The notes below the pieces were generated by a model. It did no database searches. It was not told where the DNA came from and saw nothing but the letters and a program-made list of their open reading frames with translations. This document shows positions 54,787-64,000 of a stretch of DNA of 64,000 bases, piece after piece. The position numbers were made by a program, and so were the translations under genes. Source of the DNA: Climacium dendroides (Eukaryota; Streptophyta; Bryopsida; Hypnales; Climaciaceae); the NCBI GenBank assembly GCA_950106755.1, contig OX467092.1:28472582-28536581 (forward strand), written 5' to 3'. How positions within the stretch are numbered: the first letter of the stretch is position 1; the number at the start of each line of letters is the position of its first letter.

Positions 54787-55773
54787 ATGCCGCGATTGAA
54801 CCGGAAGAGACCAAGCTCTAGCACCCCGCCCCCGAGTGAAGTAAAACTGAGGAAGGTAGTTCCGCTCATGCCGACCAAAGAACTGGAACAGGGAGAACTC
54901 AGAGAGGACTTAGCGTCCATGGGTTGTCAAGGATTAGCCTTGAAACCTTGGGGGTTCAAAGATGAGGGGATGATTAGGGAAATCCTGAGTGGCATATCGA
55001 ATCAATTCGATAACACCTTGAGAGGGAATCCGGTCCAGTGGACCGAGGAGTTGTGGAGGGACGTATACGGATTCCGGACGGGAGGACTTGGGCTTGTTGG
55101 CCGGAAGGATGATTTCATCCAGGACAAGTTCGGAAGTGTCGTAAATCCGAAGGATGGCTACGCGGTGGAGGATTGTCTCGATGACCGGGAGCATCGCCTA
55201 TTGCAGTTCCTTGTTCCGGTTCTGCATCCGGAAAAGCCCACCAGGTTGACTATCACCTTGGGTAACACAATCTTCGGAGCGCTGAGCGGAAACCGGAGAG
55301 TAGACTAGGGCCGGATCTTTTTCGATCTAGTGTCCCAACTTACTACAAGAGTGGGGAGAAGTAGGGCTACCCCACTGTGCCCTTATGTGTACCACCTCTA
55401 CCAGCAACAAGAACTACTGACGGAAGTGGAGCTGAAGGTATGGAAGGCTCAGGAGTGGACCATGAAGTACGGTGAATCCGAGTCCGATCAAGAAGCGGAT
55501 TCCGGAAACGAAACCGAGGAGGAGGAAGAAGAAGAGGAAGACGAAGAAGAGGAACCACCGTTCACCTCCAAGAGGCAGAAGACCACGCCGACTCGGAATC
55601 GAGGAACGCCTCCGGGTCACCCGCGGCCGCGGAAGGAGGACGCTCCAGCCGGACCGGATGTGCCGTCCGGATCGGGAACCGGAGATCCGTTCGACGAGTT
55701 GGTCGGGATACTCTGCGGAATCCGGGCGAATTGGAAAGTTAAGAAGCGGACGCTCGGGATATCGCGCAATTAA
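54787..55773 (+). pseudogene. Gag-like protein head (copy G3), one in-frame TAG
   Basis: ATG 54,787 is supported by alignment with the start of copy G1 at 1,709. The frame runs to a stop at 55,773 with a TAG at 55,306 at the column where copy G2 has Trp. N-terminal basic Pro/Ser segment, conserved WGFKDEGM, NPVQWTEELWRDVYGF, NPKDGYAVEDC, LHPEKPTR and TLGNTIFGAL, then a long poly-Glu stretch (GAA/GAG repeats about 55,513-55,555) and KRQKTTPT. Presumed capsid-like protein of a Ty3/gypsy lineage; no zinc knuckle. Confidence 0.65.
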
Positions 55774-55880
55774 TTGGAGCGGAATCGGACAGTCAGTTAC
55801 CGCAGCGGGTAGCTGAGAGTGTCATCAATCCGGATGAGCTTCGGAAGATAAAGGCAGAAAGCAAGCGGCAGCACGATGAG

Positions 55881-56399
55881 TTGGATACCCTCAAGGCCAA
55901 ACTTTTCGCCTTGCTTGAGAACGCCACCGCGACAAGGGAGATGGCGGAAGAAATGAAGAGGCTGGCCGCAGAGGTGAAGGACGTGCTCGGAGGACCCGGA
56001 GCCGCGGTCACCAAGGCGCGCCTGTTCGAAGAGGAGGTGCACAAGGACAAGAAGATATCCGAAACAAGGGTGGTGCACATCCTCACCGATTTTGAGGAGC
56101 AGATGGAGAAGCTCTTATCCAAGGCACGGGAGTCAACGGACCGGATTGTGGAGAGCAGCCAGAAGTTGACAGAGATTCCGGTTCGGCTCTCTGAACTTTC
56201 TCTTCCGGACTTGTTTCCGGAAGAGGCAGCTCAGGAACCGGGAAAGGACAAGACGCCCCAGTTAAGTAGGGCACAGAAGAAGACGCCCTCGACCGGACCG
56301 CAGCCGATCGATTTAGACTCCCCGAAAATTGAGGAAGATCACCCGGCTCCACCTCCGGATGGGGAACGGAACCAGAATCTATCTGAGGTGTTCGAGTAG
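55881..56399 (+). CDS. Coiled-coil tail of gag-like protein (copy G3)
   Basis: 172 codons in a different frame from the gag head, so an indel separates them. Charged helix (MAEEMKRLAAEVKDVL, FEEEVHKDKKISETRVV) then Pro/Asp/Gln-rich tail ending QNLSEVFE. Colinear with 38-624 on the minus strand and with the coiled coil of copy G2. Confidence 0.6.
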   Translation: MDTLKAKLFALLENATATREMAEEMKRLAAEVKDVLGGPGAAVTKARLFEEEVHKDKKISETRVVHILTDFEEQMEKLLSKARESTDRIVESSQKLTEIPVRLSELSLPDLFPEEAAQEPGKDKTPQLSRAQKKTPSTGPQPIDLDSPKIEEDHPAPPPDGERNQNLSEVFE

Positions 56400-57614
56400 T
56401 TGGAGAGACCTGACGAGAGCCCTACCATTGGATCCCGAGTGTATGAGATGGAATAGGAAGTGTTGTAAAAATAGGAATTATAAAGTAGGAACCGGAATGG
56501 AATCCGGTTAGGATAAGGTAGGACCGGATTGTCAACGCCTTCAGAGGCGGAAATCATGTATTCTCTTTTTGCTTTTTGTTTTCTGTATATAAAACAATCT
56601 CTGAGCTGGAGACTAGGAGAGTTCTTTTTGGCATTTCCTTGCGTACTTTCCATTGACCTGACTTTGTGTATTCTTCCCGAGTGTTGGCAGGAGTGCACGG
56701 ATTTGGAGTAAAAGGTTATGTACGGAGGGGTTGGTAGAGTTCTCCCTTTGATGTATGTTTCCGGTTCTAAGTACATGTGAGTAGGTTATGAAGCGTTAGG
56801 AGTGGATTCCAGTTCCTCAGCATCTGCAGAAGCTTTACATTCCGGATAAGAAAGCCGTTGATTAGGCTAGGCGGATAGGGAGGGATTCCTTAGCTGCACT
56901 AGAACTCCTGGGTGGGAAATCCGGTTGAGTGTTCTGACTCCTGTGAGGTCTTGCCACCATTGTTGGTAAACAGAAGAGTTCGGTAGAGGTTGGAACGGAC
57001 GGATGCACTTGTAGCCACCTAACTTCGTATAGAACGGATTCAAACATCAAGGTCGTTGTAGTATGAGAGGATCGTATGAGGGGTCTTTGTGTGACCTGTG
57101 ATCCGGATTGCCATCTAGATTGCTGTGAAGGACCAAACCGGATCCTGGTTAGATAGGGGATTAGCGGATAGGAAAGTGGGTCTTCAGTCACTATAAGTTA
57201 CGGAAGGAGTGGTGGGTCTACCACTTTCAAAATCAAGTGGCGAACCCTTTGATGGTAAAACAGAGGTAAAACTAAACCGGATACGGAAGGGTGGACCGGA
57301 ACGGATCTGCCTAAAGGGACATTTAGGACCGGAAATTGTAGAAGCCTGAGTTGGGAAGTTTATCAATGAACCGGAAAATTAGAGAAACCGGATTGAGAAT
57401 AAAATCTGATCGTAGTCTTCTGGTTGGTTTTGGAGGTTCCGGATTTCAGAGGTAGAACCGGAAACTAGAATTTAAAGGTTAATTGGGTTTAGCTCCTTGT
57501 TAGAGTTAACTACTTCACAAGATCTCGTGGGTTCGATCTTTAGGGTCATTTTGTTATACTCTAGAGTGATTTTTGTGAGTATAATAGGGAAATTGCTTAC
57601 TATGTGCTGCGACA
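56400..57614 (+). other. 3' non-coding part of the inserted retroelement
   Basis: No ORF of note. A possible polypurine tract (ATGGAATAGGAAG) precedes TGTTGTAAAAATAGG at 56,462, and a TATA box (CTGTATATAAAAC) lies near 56,583. These could mark the 3' LTR start and promoter, but the sequence does not align well to the 5' LTR. Confidence 0.35.
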
Positions 57615-57619
57615 GAAGG

Positions 57620-58368
57620 GAACTCCAGCTCCTACTTATCGCGGCAGGAAAGAAGAATATGGTAGTAAGCGAGAGGTGGTGGCTGATTTTTGGTTCTGTT
57701 GGGATGATATTGAGCGATGCGTGAAGGGAACAAAGCGCAAATGGGTTTTGGATTGGCCAGAGGTACCAGAGGTTTGGCCTGTTCTCTCTGGAACAAACTT
57801 AACCCACGAAGAGACCTTGTTGCTGCAACATGCCGGATTTCACCTCCAAGAACAACCAATTCTATCACCACGTCGGCTATTCTACATGTCTAAGCTATTC
57901 AAGCCGGTTTTGTATGACAACCCTCCGCCACTAAACTTAGATGTGTATCCAACAGTGAGAAACAACAGAGCAGTTCGAAGGATTGCAAATGCGCCTACTC
58001 CCAAGCAACGAAACAAGTGGGAAAGCGCAGGCAATGTTAAAGGACAAATTTTGGGAGTAACACTGCTCCCTTTTCCAAGCCTTGGTGCAATTGTGGAGTT
58101 AGAGACAGGGTCAGACTCTAATAGAAATACATATAGAGTTACGATGGGCCAATTTCCCACATGCACATGCCCAAACTTTGTGAATATGGCAATTTCTGCA
58201 ATTGGAGGTCGACACCAGTACGTGAACTACAAACACTTGTACTATTTGTACAGGTACTTTTGCAAGATGGATGTCAATGAAGACAAATTTATTCATGCAC
58301 CAAGCTGTAGCTTCAATGAATTGAAGTTGTTGCTACTTCAGGCTGCCATGATCACACTTCCAAAATAG
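57620..58368 (+). pseudogene. Mutator-like transposase, C-terminal part with SWIM-type zinc finger
   Basis: The frame resumes exactly after the duplicated GAAGG. Contains YRVTMGQFPTCTCPNF, then QYVNYKHLYYLYRYF. This is the C-x-C...C-x-H SWIM pattern except that the third Cys is Tyr (codon TAC at about 58,226), which would disable metal binding. The ORF ends at 58,368. SWIM fingers are standard at the C-terminus of MULE transposases. Confidence 0.75.
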
Positions 58369-60390
58369 GCATAGACACGTTTCTGTATGCACTTCAGTTG
58401 TAATGAACTCTTCTTTATATATTATAGTATCAAAATTCTCATGCCTAATTTTCCCATCAAAAGTTCCATCTATATTTCCACTGATGTATCAATTTTGGCC
58501 AATGCCTTCCCTAAACCCTCTAAAGTTTTTGCCGTTATTTTTAATTGCAAGAAACTTTGCAATACAAAATGTTTTAAATTCCTGCTCGTACAACAACGCT
58601 GAGTATCATGAGTGCTGAAAACAGTAAAGAGTTCCCACGGCAATGTTCACAAGACAATATTGCCCAGTTTTCTACAAAAACAGATTAAAAATTTGCATAA
58701 ACATCTATACATCCACGGTCATGGGGTACACGGACATATGTCCCAAATTCACCCTAAACAACCAAAATAAATCAGTTTTTTGAATTTTTTTTGCCAAAAA
58801 AAAAAATGGAAAAAAAATGGAAAATTTTTGGCTCCATGCTCTCCGCTCACAGGCTCCCTGCTCCCCGCTCACAAGCTCCCCACTCCAAGCTCGCACGCTA
58901 GCGTCGTTGGAATCAAAGCTTGTGCACCTTTCTTGGGAAAAGGCTTTTCAATGGTACTAAGCATGCAACTAGAGGATGCACGATCCAATAGATCTTACTA
59001 TAACAAACAAGACAAACAAACAAACAAAACAAACAACCTAGCTTAACTCCTAAAGTTCTTAGGCTTTTTTCCATTGCATCAAAAACCACTCAAAGATATC
59101 ATTTCTATAGCAAAGAAAAAACAAAAAATTAAAATATTTTTTTTACATATGTAATCATAGGATCTTGTACTAGACTAGTGCAAAAGTGTGGAAGAAATTT
59201 CAAAAACTTTGACCATGTAGATTGCAAGTTATTTTGCATTTAAAGTGAAGGAAATAAGTTTTTGTGCACCTTGCTCAACTACATTTTTTGTTGTTGAGCC
59301 TTCTAAACTTGAAAATTTTGTTGTATTGATTTTGAATTTTGAATTTTATATGATGAAGAATTGAGTTGAGGATCTACAAAGTAAAAGAAAACAAAAAACT
59401 ACATGTTTTTCACTCATTAATTGTACTAAGGATGCAAAGAAAATTATGCTTACCAATATATACCAATTAAACTCTATGTCATATAAAAAAAATTTAAACG
59501 ATTCAAATAGGCTGGTTATAAGATTATAGTACCCACTATACATTGTAATAGATTATAAAACATATTCACTACATTCCTTTGGTAATTTCTATATTTTTAA
59601 AAAAATTATTTGTCAATTGTCATCCTAAAAAATAATTACGTATTATTAATTTTTTATTAGTTTCTTAGGAACAATATTTTTCATTAAACTATTTTATTTC
59701 ATTTTTTTCTTTTGAAAGAGAAGAAAAAGGTAGAACCCGTTACCTTATTTTTTTTGAATTGTTAATTGAAAAATAAAAATAAAATAAAATAGAATTTACA
59801 ACAAGAAACTCTAAACCACTTATGCATTAATTAGTTAGTTTCATGTCCCATAGCTATCTTATTGGACACAAATAGTTATTTATGCAGTCACATTATGAAT
59901 TTCATCCAATATTCTATTTTAGTAATATTAAGAGTGTACTGAATTATGATTAATGTTGTATTGCAACTATATAGTATTTTCTAATTATTGCAATATACCA
60001 AAAGTACGTATATAATATTATTAATATGCAATATTGCAAGAAGACAAATGATATACCTTGTTGGTCTACTACTATGGTAGCACAAATGTAGTATTGCAAA
60101 AGTATTGAGAAAAGGACTGTTTAGTTATATATTTCAATAATAATATTTTGTATTAGTTAACATTGCACTTTATAGAAACACATTATTAATGCACTAGAAA
60201 CACAATATGAAAATGCTTTTAAAAAATTATTATTATTTTTGTATTAACACAATACCATATGTAGTAATGCAAAAGTATTAGCTAGTATAGGCTCCAACAT
60301 AAGCATAATAGCTAGCATAGTATTAGCTAGCATAGTATTTCCTCATGGAATGATGGATGGCTTGGATCTCTTCACTTGATCTAACGGTTA
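58369..60390. other. AT-rich intergenic region
   Basis: No gene. Degenerate GCTCCC/GCTCAC words at 58,830-58,900 resemble those near 30.2 kb. Short microduplication of AGCTAGCATAGTATT at about 60,295-60,340. The right terminus of the Mutator-like element should lie here but was not identified. Confidence 0.4.
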
Positions 60391-60726
60391 TAAATACGAA
60401 TGGCTTGGATCAAGTCCGGGGATCCTACGGCCGTTGGCCTCACCCGCATATGCGACGTCGCACGGCTCCGTGCGCCCTCATGTGCGTCGGCCTTGTCTCC
60501 ATTCGCCCTTTGTCATGTTAGTGTGCTCTTTTCTCCCTGTCGGATTCTAATTCTTGTCATCTTTGGAGGCATTTGTTTTCTTGGGGCGAACTTGGATGGC
60601 CCGTCCCGGTTTAGGGTATTTGGCGTTCTGATTTGGGGTTTTCGGGTTGGGGTTTCGGCGATTGTTTTTCTCTCTGGTGAAGTGAATCCTCATTTTTCTG
60701 ACAAGGTTTTTCTGCTTCGTGTTCAG

Positions 60727-60780
60727 GCGCTGCAGAAGGGTACACACAAGGCTCCGGTCCCTGCCCCCTCGCAAAAGGAG
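60727..60780 (+). CDS. Probable upstream exon of the Crinkler/RHS-type gene
   Basis: 54 bp between acceptor CTTCGTGTTCAG and donor GAG/GTGAGA, phase 0 at both ends, encoding a short Pro/Lys-rich peptide that reads into the next exon. Still earlier exons and the true start codon were not resolved. Confidence 0.4.
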
Positions 60781-60895
60781 GTGAGAGACGTAACCTGCAG
60801 TGCTCCCCTAACTTTCCGTTTTCACTCAATCTCGTTGTTGGTTTTTGTCTTTCGGTTGTGTCTTTGATTGGGTGCTGACTCTGACGTGGATGCAG

Positions 60896-61163
60896 GTTTT
60901 CACAATGAAGGATGTCTACTTCAAGACGGAATCAGCTCCACCTGTTAGTGTTCTTATTAGCGATGGGAGGATCGATTACTCTGCGCTTGGTGACGAGTTC
61001 GAGTTGGATCCAACGTCTATTAAATTGAATGGATCTCGGTGTTCTAAAGAAGAAGTGTGGGAGGAGGTCGAGGAGTTCTTCAAGAGCAGGCGACGACCTA
61101 CCGGAACGGAGGAATATCCTGTGATAGTCACTGGGAAGCCTCGAGTTCATGGAGCGTCTACAG
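60896..61163 (+). CDS. Crinkler/RHS-type protein, N-terminal header (ubiquitin-like) exon
   Basis: Exon from acceptor GGATGCAG to donor TCTACAG/GTATGT. Encodes about 89 residues: MKDVYFKTESAPPVSVLISDG, SALGDEFELDPTSIKL, EEVEEFF, then TGTEEYPVIVTGKPR. The closing 'G..E.hVIV..P' after an F-x-x-x...P-x-G segment is the usual end of the ubiquitin-like header of Crinkler proteins. The donor leaves phase 1; a further small exon near 61,506-61,578 (RLLKNLLRQENILLQ, coiled coil) is possible, but phases do not join directly, so at least one more exon is missing from this model. Confidence 0.55.
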
Positions 61164-62620
61164 GTATGTTCCCCTCGCGCACTTCCACTCTTACAGTGTT
61201 CACGCTAAGTTCACAGAAAAGCACCTGTTTAGTTGAGAAAGCACCAAATCGTTGTCACTTTGTCTTGAGAATCGGTTGTTCACTGTGATGTTCCGAGTGA
61301 TTGCTATCCTTGCATCCTCTTCTGTTTTTATTCCAAGTAATTGTTGGTTGATACTTGTGGTTTATGGCTATTGTCATGTGACAATGTTTTGTAGGTTAGG
61401 GTTTTGAACGTCCGTGTGATTTTGTTTCTGGGGATATTATAGTGTAACTGGATTAGTTTCTTAGGTTTTGCACTTCAAGAGAGCATATTTTACCCTAAAC
61501 CGCAGATACGTCTTCTTAAGAATCTTCTTCGACAGGAGAATATTCTTCTGCAAGACAGAGCGAACCTGCGAGATCAAAGTGAGTAGTTGAGACTCGGCCA
61601 TTTTTAAAGCCTATATTGATGCGTCAGATCCTGCTGTTGATTGTCTGTGGTCCACTGTTTGTTGAGGCAATAGGTGCTGAGGCGGTGCAGTAATCGTGCC
61701 GGTTTGTTGCCACCTGATCGTCGTCACTTGTGCCTTGGTAATCGTAACCGCGTTGCCGCAGCTCGGATTTTCACTTTCTTGCTTGAACACCGTTGTGTCT
61801 ATCTTCTTAGCCTACTTTCTTTGTTGCGAGCATCTCTTTTGGTCCTCATCGAACCCGCTGCTGGTGGTTTATTTTCTAACTTTCCTATTAAGGGCAAACT
61901 AGGATTTTCTCTTTCTTGCTTCTTGCTTGAACAGCGTTGTGTCTATCTTCTTAGCCTGCTTTCTGCTTTGGTCTTGGCTCTGCTCTCTGACGAGATCAAA
62001 TTACAGATATTAAGTGATAGTGATATAGTGATACTTGCTGTTTAGGGTTTCGCTTAATCGTTGTTTTTGTGAGTTGATATTTCGCTGAGCTTGTTGCACT
62101 GCTTATCTATTACGCAGATTGATGGAAAGAGTCCATTTACCTGTTTTTTTTACTTCCTGGATTTTTGGACTCCTCCCTGGAGGCTTTCTTTAGTGTTTCT
62201 GGTTTGTTCCATCCCATCTTATGTATTAGGCAGATTGATGGTAAGAGTTCATTTGTAAATGCGTTCATTCTTTCTTAGGACTTACAGTGAATTGATCAGG
62301 GTTGCGGTGATCTGAGTTGAGATTGGTAATAGAGGGTTTAGGGTTCGAGTATTTCTGGTTTGTTGTTCGTCACTTGTGCCTTGTTGGGGTTTTGACTTTC
62401 ATTTACAATTCAATCATTTTTGTTTGAAGCTGTGTCTATGTCCATTTAGGGTTACTAGTTGATTTATTCGAAAGGTTTGCCTTCCTCTCGTACTTTGTAA
62501 AATTGGCTCCCTGTTCCCCACTTCCTTTCGTGGAGGGTTTAGGTTTTAGGTTCGAGTACTTGTTCGTAGTCCAAACAAAATTGCATCGGCTTAAAGACGT
62601 TTCATTTCATTGATGTTAAG
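61164..62620 (+). other. Large intron region of the Crinkler/RHS-type gene with internal duplications
   Basis: Stops in all frames over long stretches. Duplicated segments: CTTGCTTGAACA(C/G)CGTTGTG at about 61,779 and 61,924; TCGTCACTTGTGCCTTG at 61,723 and 62,366; GCAGATTGATGG(A/T)AAGAGT at 62,116 and 62,230. The repeated acceptor-like CAG/ATTGATGG may mark duplicated exon-like units. Confidence 0.5.
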
Positions 62621-64000
62621 GTCTTCGTCCGGCAAATGCGGCTGAGCTTTCAAGTGCTCCAGATAAGTATCAGCGCTTTGTCCGATCGGCAGCACAAAAT
62701 TACCAGGAGTGGGAACGTGGAAAGGAAAACAAAACCAAACCGGGAGATCGCCACATAAGAAAACCAAACAAGTTCTTGGAGGTGGATGGGGATCCGTTTG
62801 GTTCCTTTGACGATAGATTTCTGATTTTTATTCGGAAATCCTATAAAGATTTGAAGAAGATCTTCATGGAGGCGGGGCAGGGTCAAAGGTACATTGTATT
62901 GGGCACAGCAGGCATAGGGAAGTCTCTCTTCACTATTTTTTGGATCTGTTATCTGGCGACACTGAAGAGGAAAGTTGTTTGGAAGCTCGCTAGCGATCGC
63001 TATTATCTTCTGGACTTCAGCCTAGAGGTTGCGGTTGCTCGAGGTCCGGTAAAGGATGATACACACCCTGCCCTGCAATCAGTGTTCTCTGATCCTTCTT
63101 CCTGGCTTATAATAGATGGCCAACAGGAGGCTCCTTTGGAAGACAGTTGCCGTATGTTGCTAGCGTGTTCTGCGAAAAAGACAAACCATCATGAATTTAG
63201 CAAGCATGCCAAGTGTACGACCTACTATCTTCCTGTTTGGGCAGAGGCCGAGATCAATGAGTTTTATAACGATTCTGAAGAGCATAAGTCCAAGTTTTCA
63301 GATATGCATGTGCCTGACATGCAGAAGGCTCTTGCAAGATTTAAGGATCTAGGAGGAGTGCCTCGGTATGTACTAGATGAGCGTAAGTCGGAAATGGGCC
63401 TTGCCAAGTTTACGACTGCTGTTGAAATGGTTAACGCAGAGAACTGCGTGCAGATTCTTGGTGGGTTTTTTATCGAGGACGTGAGCGACTATCTTATCCA
63501 TATTTCTGTGAAGGAGGACCATATGTCAGTGGACAAGGAGACAGATTATGCTCAGAGCGAGTTTCGGTTTGCATCTTCCATTGCTCGGGAGAGGATTATC
63601 GAGGAGTTTGAAAAAGTTGGCCGTCTGAAGGTAGTGGAATTTTTAGGGGATCATATTGACAGCCGAATGCTTGAGAACACATGGGGGCATCTCTACGAGC
63701 GGGTTGCTCATGTCATTATGAGTCGGGGTGGAAAATTCAAGAGGAAGAGGGTATTCGAGGATCCAGCTGCTGATGGAGGCACTGAGGACTTCATGCAGGA
63801 GAAGCTGACGTTGGTGACGTTTGAGAAAGTTGAGGAGTTGAAGCGGCTTAAAGGGGTTTATTGCAAGCCTTCGAGCCTCAATTTTCAGAGCGTGGATGCA
63901 GTTATTGTTCCGAATACTTTGGTGCAGTTCTTTAAGTACAGTAAGGGCAACCACGGTTACAAAATTCAGGGGTTGAAGGAGTTGGACGAGGCTTTGAAAA
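62621..64000 (+). CDS. Crinkler/RHS-type P-loop NTPase domain, partial (runs off the window)
   Basis: Open for 460 codons from 62,620 to the window end, with an acceptor-like TGATGTTAAG at its start. Walker A GTAGIGKSLF at about 62,901-62,930 follows a hydrophobic strand; a Walker B-like WLIIDGQQ lies near 63,108. Further blocks (YYLPVWAEAEINEFYN, GGVPRYVL, GRLKVVEFLGDHIDSRMLENTWGHLYERVAH, DAVIVP) match the NTPase core and the start of the C-terminal region shared by Crinkler effectors and trypanosome retrotransposon-hot-spot proteins. In that superfamily an NTPase is coupled to a C-terminal nuclease or kinase-like domain, which would lie beyond this window. No stop or frameshift is visible. 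In a free-living plant or alga such genes may act in intragenomic conflict or host defence; its role here is unknown. Confidence 0.7.

Larger units (their letters stand above)
54184..57614 (+). mobile_element. Gag-only LTR retroelement inserted in the MULE gene, 5-bp TSD GAAGG
   Basis: Starts TGTGACAAATTC and ends GCTGCGACA (TG...CA), flanked by GAAGG at 54,179-54,183 and 57,615-57,619. The first ~300 bp align with the LTR at 1,710-2,242, including a GTCATAATGACCAG block and TATA box ACTATATAAAGC at about 54,470. Internal content is a gag-like frame and coiled coil; no reverse transcriptase, RNase H or integrase is present, so it must have used enzymes of an autonomous relative such as the pol at 2.3-4.9 kb. 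A clear 3' LTR could not be matched to the 5' LTR, so the right half may be rearranged. TCCGG-rich throughout. Confidence 0.75.

Noticed and set aside
60400..60867. 155-codon plus-strand ORF as the first exon of the Crinkler/RHS-type gene
   Set aside because: It reads through a good acceptor (TTCAG) and donor (GTGAGA) and its sequence has no header-like content; the shorter spliced segment fits better.

Overview
This is eukaryotic, repeat-dominated nuclear DNA. GT-AG introns, CCCTAAA-type telomere-like tracts, Ty3/gypsy LTR elements, a Mutator-like transposase, a CACTA MITE and an FCP1-like phosphatase with the plant-style D-L-N-G motif all point to a streptophyte: a charophyte alga, bryophyte or other non-seed plant seems likeliest. 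The Crinkler/RHS-type gene at the right edge and the TTTAGGG-like repeats would also fit some protists, so the assignment is inference.

Layout. 0-9.6 kb is a tangle of minus-strand Ty3/gypsy material: a gag-like frame, an LTR, a polypurine tract, a decayed pol, a truncated end of the large transposon described next, a second gag-like frame and a CACTA MITE. 9.6-48.05 kb appears to be one large terminal-inverted-repeat (TIR) transposon of about 19.3 kb. A second member of the same family (19,810-38,951; 19,142 bp; CCTT flanks) is inserted inside it in the opposite orientation. 50.6-58.4 kb is a Mutator-like transposase gene split by an LTR retroelement (54,184-57,614) with a 5-bp target duplication. 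58.4-60.4 kb is AT-rich and featureless. 60.7-64.0 kb is the 5' part of a Crinkler/RHS-type P-loop gene that leaves the window.

The most interesting system is the ~19 kb transposon family. Each copy has two divergent modules. One is a DUF7869-like protein with a DDE-like D...DN...D layout, the presumed transposase. The other is a spliced cassette encoding, in order, a ParB/DGQHR-like domain, an amino-methyltransferase-like Rossmann domain, an acidic coiled coil and an FCP1/HAD phosphatase-like domain, with a basic Ser/Pro-rich ORF after it. In front of both modules, and inside the same two introns of the cassette in both copies, sit 21-bp palindromes. Both copies share the palindrome architecture (TT-4-bp arm-TCG-3-bp spacer-CGA-arm-AA), but the arm differs: CAGG in the outer element, ATCC or ATCG in the inner one. 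This looks like a self-encoded DNA-recognition system, analogous to ParB/parS or a modification system, whose specificity switched between family members.

Nearly all reading frames carry in-frame stops or frameshifts. Of 22 internal stops located by eye, 16 are TAG, often in a CTAG context or at a tryptophan position. This is what plant CHG-methylation decay would produce, so the copies here are probably relics.
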